DNA of 11,732 bases. Origin: an uncultured Sulfurovum sp. (GTDB lineage: Bacteria > Campylobacterota > Campylobacteria > Campylobacterales > Sulfurovaceae). Shown one piece after another: positions 7,182 to 11,732 of this stretch; positions within the stretch are counted from its first letter, which is position 1; each line of letters opens with the position of its first letter. The notes beneath the pieces were generated by a model. That model saw only the letters and a program-made list of their open reading frames with translations, was not told where the DNA came from and did not search any database. The stretch lies in assembly GCA_947311605.1 (NCBI GenBank), contig CAMZLC010000098.1, positions 1 to 11,732 on the forward strand, given 5' to 3'. Position numbers and translations under genes: made by a program.

Positions 7182-8273
7182 ATGATGGATGGAACATACA
7201 GGGCATTATGGCTGACGGAACACGGTGATCTGGAGGTGATCGACCAGACCAAACTCCCTTTTGAGTACGAGACTAAGATGTTGACCAATGCGGACGAGTC
7301 CGTACGCGCGATCAAGGATATGACCGTCCGAGGGGCAGGGGTGATCGGCAATGTGGCAGCATTTGGCGTGTACCTTGCAGCCAGAGAAGTGCAGGGGAAT
7401 ATTGAGGCGCTCAGACCGCTGGCGCAGGCGATCCGTGACTCCCGTCCCACGGCGGTCAATCTCATGTGGGCAGTAGACAGGATGATGACACTGGTCGAGA
7501 CAAGCGGGCTCACTGGGGACGCACTGGTAGACGCACTGAGAAGAGAGTCAATCTTGATTGCCGATGAGGATGTGCTCAGGACAGAAAAGATAGGTGCGTT
7601 CGGCGCAGACATCATTGAGCGCATCATGGAGGAGAAAGGCTTGGAGAGATTCAACTTCCTTACCCACTGCAATGCCGGATGGCTGGCGATCGTGGATAGC
7701 GGCACTGCACTGGCACCTGTGTATGAAGCCCAAAAAAGAGGCATCGATATCCATGTCTGGGTCGATGAGACCCGACCGCGCAATCAGGGAGCCAACCTCA
7801 CCGCCTGGGAGCTCTCTCAGGCGGGGGTCAATCATACGGTGATCGCCGACAATGTCGGGGGGCACTTGATGCAGCACGGGATGGTCGATATGGTCGTCAC
7901 CGGCGCAGACCGTGTCGCCCGAAGCGGCGATGCCGCCAACAAGATCGGCACCTACCTCAAGGCTCTGGCTGCGCACGACAACGGAGTACCGTTCTATATT
8001 GCCCTGCCTGCATCCACCTTTGATTTTGAGGTGCTTGACGGTGTGGCGGAGATTCCTATCGAGATACGGGATGAGGATGAAGTCAAGATCATACGCGGCA
8101 TAGATGCAGAGGGGAGGGCAACCACCCTGCAGATCATACAGTCCGCTTCGCCGGCACTAAACTATGGCTTTGATGTCACGCCTGCGAGACTGATCACGGG
8201 CTTGATCACAGAGCGGGGTGTCTGCGATCCCACTGTAGAGGCGGTTGAGGCGATGTTTGAGGATCTGATCTGA
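7182..8273 (+). CDS. mtnA: S-methyl-5-thioribose-1-phosphate isomerase
   Basis: Converts 5-methylthioribose-1-phosphate to 5-methylthioribulose-1-phosphate, an aldose-to-ketose step in the cytoplasm. The 363-residue protein belongs to the eIF2B-like/MtnA family. It has RGAGVIG (50-56, where many MtnA have RGAPAIG), SRPTAVNLMWA (87-97), the catalytic cysteine in THCNAGWLA (C163), ETRPRNQGANLTAWEL, and the catalytic aspartate in VTGADRVARSGDAANKIGTY (D243). Two ATGs occur in tandem. The second, 7185, has better spacing from AAGGA (7174-7178), so the protein may be one residue shorter. The gene follows mtnK without a gap and its TGA overlaps the aldolase ATG. The alternative within the family, archaeal ribose-1,5-bisphosphate isomerase, is unlikely beside mtnK. 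The unusual RGAGVIG may mark a 5-deoxyribose or DHAP-shunt subgroup. Confidence 0.93.
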   Translation: MMDGTYRALWLTEHGDLEVIDQTKLPFEYETKMLTNADESVRAIKDMTVRGAGVIGNVAAFGVYLAAREVQGNIEALRPLAQAIRDSRPTAVNLMWAVDRMMTLVETSGLTGDALVDALRRESILIADEDVLRTEKIGAFGADIIERIMEEKGLERFNFLTHCNAGWLAIVDSGTALAPVYEAQKRGIDIHVWVDETRPRNQGANLTAWELSQAGVNHTVIADNVGGHLMQHGMVDMVVTGADRVARSGDAANKIGTYLKALAAHDNGVPFYIALPASTFDFEVLDGVAEIPIEIRDEDEVKIIRGIDAEGRATTLQIIQSASPALNYGFDVTPARLITGLITERGVCDPTVEAVEAMFEDLI

Positions 8274-8875
8274 TGGAAGGGGTCGTCAAATATGACTTGA
8301 CATTCAGTAAAAGCAAGGCATTGAAAGCTTCTGTGATCGTTCCTGTCGAATCCTGCCGCGCCAGACTTTATGCCATGGGTCTGATCGGTGCCTATCCAGA
8401 TGGAATCGGGTATGGCAATATCAGCCGCCGCAGGCGAGGAGAGCATTTTGTGATCACCGGCACGCAGACCGGTCACCTGCCCAGATTGACCCCCCGGCAC
8501 TATGCACTCGTAGAGGCTTGCGACGACAGAAGCTTCTGCCTGCAGGCATCGGGTGCCGCCAGACCCAGCTCCGAAGCCCTCACCCATGGCACGGTGTACG
8601 GTCTCAGCCCCGAGATCAGAGCCGTGATCCATATCCACTCGATGGCACTATGGAGGTTTATGCTCTCAGGAGAGTACCTGCAGACAGCCAATGTGGAGTA
8701 CGGTACCATCGAGATGATCGAGGAGGTGATCCGTATTTACAGCGACACAGATCCCCTCTCCAACCCGATCTTCGCCATGGCAGGGCACGAGGAGGGGATC
8801 ATCTGTTTCGGACGAGACATGGATGAGGCAGAGAGGGTACTGTACGGACTGCTGGCGGATTACCTGCAACAGTAA
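8273..8875 (+). CDS. class II aldolase family protein, predicted methylthioribulose-1-phosphate / 5-deoxyribulose-1-phosphate aldolase
   Basis: Small zinc-dependent class II aldolase/adducin-family enzyme of 200 residues. Visible active-site parts are GYGNIS (47-51), ITGTQTG (61-67), PSSEALTHGTVY with the likely catalytic E101, the zinc pair HIHS (H120, H122), and AGHEEGI with a third zinc histidine (H172). The ATG overlaps the mtnA TGA by one base, so translation is coupled. Beside mtnK and mtnA it probably splits the ribulose-1-phosphate into dihydroxyacetone phosphate and (methylthio)acetaldehyde or acetaldehyde, as Ald2 does in the DHAP shunt. MtnB, the dehydratase of the methionine salvage pathway, is in the same superfamily. 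I favour aldolase because no mtnC, mtnD or mtnW/X follows, but those could be elsewhere. L-fuculose-1-phosphate aldolase-like activity is a further option. Confidence 0.8.
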   Translation: MEGVVKYDLTFSKSKALKASVIVPVESCRARLYAMGLIGAYPDGIGYGNISRRRRGEHFVITGTQTGHLPRLTPRHYALVEACDDRSFCLQASGAARPSSEALTHGTVYGLSPEIRAVIHIHSMALWRFMLSGEYLQTANVEYGTIEMIEEVIRIYSDTDPLSNPIFAMAGHEEGIICFGRDMDEAERVLYGLLADYLQQ

Positions 8876-8945
8876 GACCCTCCTCGGCATCTGCCCTTAA
8901 CCCTCTCTACGCCATAATACGCCCAAACAACCCAAGGTAGACAAA

Positions 8946-9869
8946 ATGGACTTTCAGAATATACTCAATGAGATCTATAATGAGATAGAGCCGGAGCTCT
9001 CTCGCGGCAAGGTGGCGGACTATATCCCGGCACTGGCGGAGGTGAAGCGAGAGCAATTCGCTATGACGCTCACACTGCCTGACGGATCGGTATATTCGGT
9101 AGGGGAGAGCAGCAAACCTTTTTCTATACAGAGTGTCTCCAAGGCTTTTACCTTTACCATGGCATTGGATATCTATAGCAAGGCACTCTACACGCGGGTA
9201 GGGGTCGAGCCTTCGGGCAATCCTTTTAACTCGCTGGTACAGCTGGAGTACGAACACGGCAAACCGCGAAATCCTTTTATCAATGCAGGCGCGATCGCCA
9301 TCACCGATGCTCTGATCAGCCATTATCAGGACGAGTACAAGACACTGGAAGCAGTGATCGGGTTTATTCGTCAGATCAGCGACAATCCGGAGATCTCTTT
9401 TGATCCAGTGGTTGCCAACTCGGAGATGACACATGGAGACCGCAACCTGGCACTGGCACGACTCATGAAGAGTTTTGGAAACTTTGAGAATGATGTACAG
9501 CGTACTGTGATGACCTACTTCAAGCACTGCGCCATCACTATGAATACGGAGGAGCTCTCCCGCGCCATGCTTTTTCTGGCATTTGGCGGCACCGATCCGA
9601 TCTCCGGCACACGGTTTGTCACCCCGCCGCAGGCCAAGCGTATCAATGCCATGATGCTGACCTGTGGTCACTATGATGCCAGCGGGGAGTTTGCCTTTCA
9701 TGTCGGGCTGCCTGCCAAGAGTGGCGTAGGGGGAGGGATCGCTGCGACAGTACCCGGAGTGATGAGTATCGCCGTCTGGTCACCCGGACTCAACCGCTAC
9801 GGCAACTCACATGCCGGTACACTGGCTCTGGAGCGCTTCACGACCAAGACGGGACTCTCTATCTTTTAG
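8946..9869 (+). CDS. glsA: glutaminase
   Basis: Hydrolyses L-glutamine to glutamate and ammonia. At 307 residues it has the usual length of bacterial GlsA, a serine beta-lactamase-like fold. The nucleophile motif is SVSK (S63, K66) in FSIQSVSKAFTF. It is followed by VGVEPSGNPFNS, RNPFINAGAIA (N113 region), and near the C-terminus AKSGVGGGIAATVPGVMSIAVWSPGL, all typical of the family. The ATG is preceded by AAGG at 8 bases. The 70-base gap to the aldolase gene has a CATAAT (8913-8918) that could be a -10 box, but no clear -35. I see no terminator after the aldolase gene, so glsA might be read through from the operon or have its own promoter. No functional link to pentose salvage is evident. 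A role in nitrogen supply or acid tolerance is generic to the family. Confidence 0.95.
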   Translation: MDFQNILNEIYNEIEPELSRGKVADYIPALAEVKREQFAMTLTLPDGSVYSVGESSKPFSIQSVSKAFTFTMALDIYSKALYTRVGVEPSGNPFNSLVQLEYEHGKPRNPFINAGAIAITDALISHYQDEYKTLEAVIGFIRQISDNPEISFDPVVANSEMTHGDRNLALARLMKSFGNFENDVQRTVMTYFKHCAITMNTEELSRAMLFLAFGGTDPISGTRFVTPPQAKRINAMMLTCGHYDASGEFAFHVGLPAKSGVGGGIAATVPGVMSIAVWSPGLNRYGNSHAGTLALERFTTKTGLSIF

Positions 9870-9884
9870 GGGGAAATATTGTAA

Positions 9885-9930
9885 GGGGATGCGACTTTGG
9901 TCGCATGTCAGCGACTAAAGTCGCTGCTCC
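9885..9930. repeat. pair of inverted REP-like hairpins
   Basis: Downstream of glsA two small hairpins sit side by side: ATGCGAC-TTTG-GTCGCAT (9889-9906) and AGCGAC-TAAA-GTCGCT (9910-9925). The second is nearly the reverse complement of the first (GCGACYWAAGTCGC type, 13 of 14 positions), so the pair can also fold as one long stem of 14 bp with one G-T pair (9891-9904 with 9911-9924). G-rich flanks (GTAAGGGG before, and GGAGC on the opposite strand after) echo the head-plus-hairpin design of REP elements arranged as an inverted pair. The site lies between the convergent glsA and pseudouridine synthase genes, where such repeats and bidirectional terminators are common. Confidence 0.6.
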
Positions 9931-9987
9931 AAAAGTGCTTAGCTTGAAGCATGCCGTAAAAGCCTCGTGCCGAACCAAAATAGCAAC

Positions 9988-10851
9988 CTACGCTTGAAGC
10001 AATGCAAAAAAATCATGCGGCACCTGCACCTCCAGCACGATCCTCTCTCCATTCACAGGATGACAAAAACTGAGCCGTGAAGCATGAAGTCCCATGCGTT
10101 TGCCTCGGGTGCCATAGCGCTCATCGCCTACGATGCTGTGTCCCAGCCATGCCATGTGGGCGCGTATCTGATGTTGTCTGCCTGTCTCTATATGCACTTC
10201 AAGCAGTGCTCTGTGGGCAGTGCTCTCTTTGATCTCATAATGCGTCACTGCCGGCTTGGCATCAGGGTGCGCACCTACATGCATACGGTATGTTTCGGTA
10301 TCCGGCCTCAATGCTTCGGACACGGTACCCGTCTGTAGGTCAGGCACTCCTTCGACAACCGCCAGATAGACCTTTTCTGTGGGATGCCAGTCTGACATCA
10401 CGGCCTCGCGTATCTCTTTGGAGGTGGCAAAAAGTAGGATGCCGGAGGTCTCTCTGTCCAATCTGTGTACTGGCCAGAGCCTCACACTGTGCTTGCCCCG
10501 AGTGAGCTGGGTACGGAGCAGTGCCAATGCGTGCTGCCTGTTTTCTTTGGCTGTGCCTACCGAGAGGAGTCCTGCCGGCTTGTTGATGGCGATCAGATCT
10601 TTGTCTTGATAGAGAATGTCGAGCTTTATGCGTTGTGTATTCTTCTGTTCACTGCTCTGCCCTGCAGCACCTATTGCTACTTCATCCCCCGTGAGGAGTA
10701 TGGCATTATGCTGGGTCTCCACCTTGCCATTGACCGATACGGAAGCCCCGCGAAGGCGCTGCTTGATGGTTTTTTTAGACCAGCCCTGAAGCACTTCAAA
10801 AAGAAATGGAAGAAGTGTGGTCTGCGTGGCTACAGTATATTTTTGTGACAT
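9988..10851 (-). CDS. RluA-family pseudouridine synthase
   Basis: Isomerises uridine to pseudouridine in RNA, most likely 23S rRNA. The 287-residue product has an S4-like N-terminal RNA-binding segment (about residues 14-60, including SKKTIKQRLRGASVSVNGKVE), then the catalytic domain with INKPAGLLS (89-97), the RluA/RluD motif HRLDRETSG (129-137) whose D132 is the catalytic aspartate, and HQIRAHMAWLGHSIVGDERYG toward the end. I place the start at the ATG at 10851, with AAAAGG about 10 bases upstream. The frame stays open further upstream to an in-frame start at 10983, but this would run over the end of the preceding gene and adds residues that do not resemble the family. Which uridine is modified (RluC-, RluD- or TruC-like) cannot be told. 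Confidence 0.9.
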   Translation of the reverse strand: MSQKYTVATQTTLLPFLFEVLQGWSKKTIKQRLRGASVSVNGKVETQHNAILLTGDEVAIGAAGQSSEQKNTQRIKLDILYQDKDLIAINKPAGLLSVGTAKENRQHALALLRTQLTRGKHSVRLWPVHRLDRETSGILLFATSKEIREAVMSDWHPTEKVYLAVVEGVPDLQTGTVSEALRPDTETYRMHVGAHPDAKPAVTHYEIKESTAHRALLEVHIETGRQHQIRAHMAWLGHSIVGDERYGTRGKRMGLHASRLSFCHPVNGERIVLEVQVPHDFFALLQA

Positions 10852-10895
10852 GTATATAGTACCTTTTGCGCTGGGATAGGGTGCATTATAGCTGT

Positions 10896-11429
10896 TTATT
10901 TTAGTATCTCTCTCATCTCCACAAGCACCTTGTCTGGCTTGAAGCTGGCGATAGGATTCCCATGCATCCTGTCTGGCAGCCACTCCAGTAAAAAGTAGTA
11001 AAAAAGCACAAGCGGATAAAACACACGATACTCCCTCTCAAAACTCTGATAGTCGTAACGTTTGACAAACCACTCTTTGGCACTCTCTACCTCATGATAG
11101 ACAAGCAGTATCTCTAGAGCAAAGACAAATCCCCAGGAGAGATAGGTCAACAAAATGGCAATCGCCGCGATAGTGAGCCCACCCATATAGATAGCCATAG
11201 CCAAAAAAATCACCATATAGTAGGAGAGTTTGCGAAACCCCAGCACCACCAGCACCAGCAGGGTGATCAGGACATAGATCGTTGCAAGTGTCATAAAGAA
11301 ATATTGCAGATAGGTCAACTGCTCACGGGGAGTAGGGGAGAGCCAGGCTGCCAGCAGAAACAGTGCCAATACCACTGCCGCGACAAACAATAACTCGCTG
11401 TATTCTTTGATGATTTCTCTGAGGGTCAC
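10896..11429 (-). CDS. membrane protein of unknown function
   Basis: I do not recognise this 177-residue protein. It has four likely membrane segments, at about residues 12-30, 42-64, 69-94 and 97-112, separated by very short loops. A charged, aromatic-rich region (residues 113-137, with KEWFVKRYDYQSFEREYRVF) follows, then a short hydrophobic stretch (138-150) and a charged tail. There is no signal peptide with a cleavage site and no catalytic motif. It starts with GTG at 11429, supported by GAGGAGG 7 bases upstream. The ATG a little further upstream overlaps that site and is out of frame. A good promoter precedes it. It ends 44 bases before the pseudouridine synthase ATG on the same strand, so the two may be cotranscribed. 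Confidence 0.8.
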   Translation of the reverse strand: MTLREIIKEYSELLFVAAVVLALFLLAAWLSPTPREQLTYLQYFFMTLATIYVLITLLVLVVLGFRKLSYYMVIFLAMAIYMGGLTIAAIAILLTYLSWGFVFALEILLVYHEVESAKEWFVKRYDYQSFEREYRVFYPLVLFYYFLLEWLPDRMHGNPIASFKPDKVLVEMREILK

Positions 11430-11464
11430 AGGGCTTCCTCCTCATTTTGGATAATCTTTTGGTC

Positions 11465-11494
11465 ATTATAGCAAGAATATAATGAACATGTCAG
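11465..11494 (-). promoter_or_regulatory. sigma-70 promoter for the membrane-protein gene
   Basis: Read on the - strand, CTGACA (11494-11489) is followed after 18 bases by TATAAT (11470-11465), a perfect -10 box preceded by TGC as in an extended -10. It ends about 35 bases before the GTG start. It lies just after the terminator hairpin of the FrdB-like gene, so it restarts transcription for the membrane protein and probably the pseudouridine synthase. Confidence 0.65.
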
Positions 11495-11535
11495 ATCGTC
11501 AGGGTAGGCTTAGGAGGGAGTGTCGGTTTATTTAG

Positions 11536-11573
11536 CAATAAAAGAGATATTGCGGGGGGGGTGCAATATCTCT
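11536..11573 (-). terminator. intrinsic terminator after the FrdB-like gene, with C8 loop
   Basis: On the - strand an 11-bp perfect stem (AGAGATATTGC at 11573-11563 with GCAATATCTCT at 11553-11543) encloses the loop ACCCCCCCC and is followed by TTTATTG, a short U-rich tail. It is 42 bases past the stop of the FrdB-like gene and is placed to end that transcript. On the + strand no T-run follows the stem. The homopolymer of eight G/C in the loop is unusual. Confidence 0.65.
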
Positions 11574-11586
11574 ACGCAAAGTATAT

Positions 11587-11620
11587 CGATAAAATGTCAA
11601 GTTTATTTGACATTTTATCG
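11587..11620 (-). repeat. perfect 14-bp hairpin covering the end of the FrdB-like gene
   Basis: CGATAAAATGTCAA and its exact reverse complement flank a 6-base loop (GTTTAT on +). The outer arm on the - strand covers the last arginine codon and the TAA stop (11615-11617). No U-run follows directly, so it is more likely an mRNA 3'-end protecting stem, or one of two tandem hairpins working with the next one, than a terminator by itself. Confidence 0.6.
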
Positions 11621-11732
11621 CTTCGCCACCAGCTTACGCCGCATATAGGCGATCTTTTCCTGCAGTGGGAGATGTTTGGGGCAGTGATCCTCGCAGGCAA
11701 GGAGGCTCATGCAGCCGAAGATACCATCGTCA
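11615..11732 (-). CDS. frdB: fumarate reductase / succinate dehydrogenase iron-sulfur subunit, C-terminal end (partial)
   Basis: The last 38 codons of a gene entering from the right edge. The frame begins DDGIFGCMSLLACEDHCPKH and continues to a basic tail ending in VAKR and TAA. The cysteines in FGCM, ACEDHCPK match the final cluster-binding region of FrdB/SdhB, and the following LPLQ...IAYMRRK tail resembles the epsilonproteobacterial FrdB end as I remember it. FrdB passes electrons between the flavoprotein and the membrane cytochrome b subunit. In Campylobacterota the order is usually frdCAB with frdB last, which agrees with the terminator just downstream. A related CoB-CoM heterodisulfide-reductase-like or SdhB subunit is possible because only the tail is visible. 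Confidence 0.75.
   Translation of the reverse strand, partial: DDGIFGCMSLLACEDHCPKHLPLQEKIAYMRRKLVAKR

Noticed and set aside
6785..7783. Long open frame of 332 codons on the - strand opposite mtnK and mtnA
   Set aside because: Its translation is low-complexity, Ser/Ile-rich and matches no family, while both genes it opposes have full catalytic motifs. It is an antisense shadow.
8876..8945. Terminator after the aldolase gene
   Set aside because: Only a 4-bp GGCA/TGCC stem without a T-run is present. I cannot support transcript termination here.
8907..9701. Open frame of 264 codons on the - strand opposite glsA
   Set aside because: It lies wholly against a well-recognised glutaminase and shows no domain. 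It is an antisense by-product of codon bias.
9942..9999. Direct repeat GCTTGAAGC (9942-9950 and 9992-10000) as an attachment site
   Set aside because: Nine bases and self-complementary. The second copy is simply the last codons of the pseudouridine synthase gene. No integrase or mobile gene is nearby.
10852..10983. 44-residue N-terminal extension of the pseudouridine synthase
   Set aside because: It would overlap the upstream membrane-protein gene, and the extra residues are unlike the family. The ATG at 10851 begins just before the S4-like domain.
11478..11483. TATAAT on the + strand as a promoter
   Set aside because: No + strand gene follows, and the site overlaps the well-formed - strand promoter in AT-rich DNA.
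1..11732. tRNA, rRNA, CRISPR array, insertion sequence, prophage
   Set aside because: No cloverleaf, rRNA segment, regularly spaced repeats, transposase or phage gene was seen on reading both strands.

Overview
The window looks like chromosomal DNA of a Campylobacterota (epsilonproteobacterium), possibly a Sulfurovum/Sulfurimonas-type organism. The support is a partial FrdB-like iron-sulfur subunit whose C-terminus resembles epsilonproteobacterial fumarate reductase as I remember it, short gaps between genes, AT-rich intergenic DNA around moderate-GC genes, and A-rich Shine-Dalgarno sites. This taxonomic call is inference and no rRNA is present to confirm it.

Layout. The last codons of an unknown gene (1-25) precede argC (54-1073) and an LpxH-like metallophosphoesterase (1097-1789), all on +. 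A small orphan ORF on - (1793-2134) converges on lpxH. A leader of about 300 bases (2135-2430) holds a perfect 7-5-7 palindrome, a second hairpin and a possible 15-codon upstream ORF. It introduces a tight six-gene + strand operon (2431-8875): periplasmic sugar-binding protein, RbsA-type double ATPase, RbsC-type permease, 5-methylthioribose kinase (mtnK), methylthioribose-1-phosphate isomerase (mtnA) and a class II aldolase. glsA glutaminase (8946-9869) follows on +, possibly as a separate transcript. Then comes a pair of inverted REP-like hairpins (9885-9930). On the - strand lie an RluA-family pseudouridine synthase (9988-10851), a GTG-started membrane protein of unknown function with a good promoter (10896-11429), and, at the right edge, the 3' end of the FrdB-like gene (11615-11732) followed by two strong hairpins, the distal one a probable terminator with a C8 loop.

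How the genes fit together. The central operon is the notable system. The sequence families predict import of a 5-modified pentose, phosphorylation at C1 by MtnK, isomerisation to the ribulose-1-phosphate by MtnA, and cleavage by the class II aldolase to dihydroxyacetone phosphate plus (methylthio)acetaldehyde from methylthioribose, or acetaldehyde from 5-deoxyribose. That is the logic of the 'DHAP shunt' known in Rhodospirillum rubrum and some Escherichia coli, here joined to its own ABC importer. Campylobacterota make methylthioribose and 5-deoxyribose with MTAN-type nucleosidases, so uptake and recycling of these leaked by-products would make biological sense. Substrate identity and the direction of metabolism are inference. 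The remaining genes (arginine synthesis, lipid A, rRNA modification, glutaminase, respiration) are ordinary housekeeping.
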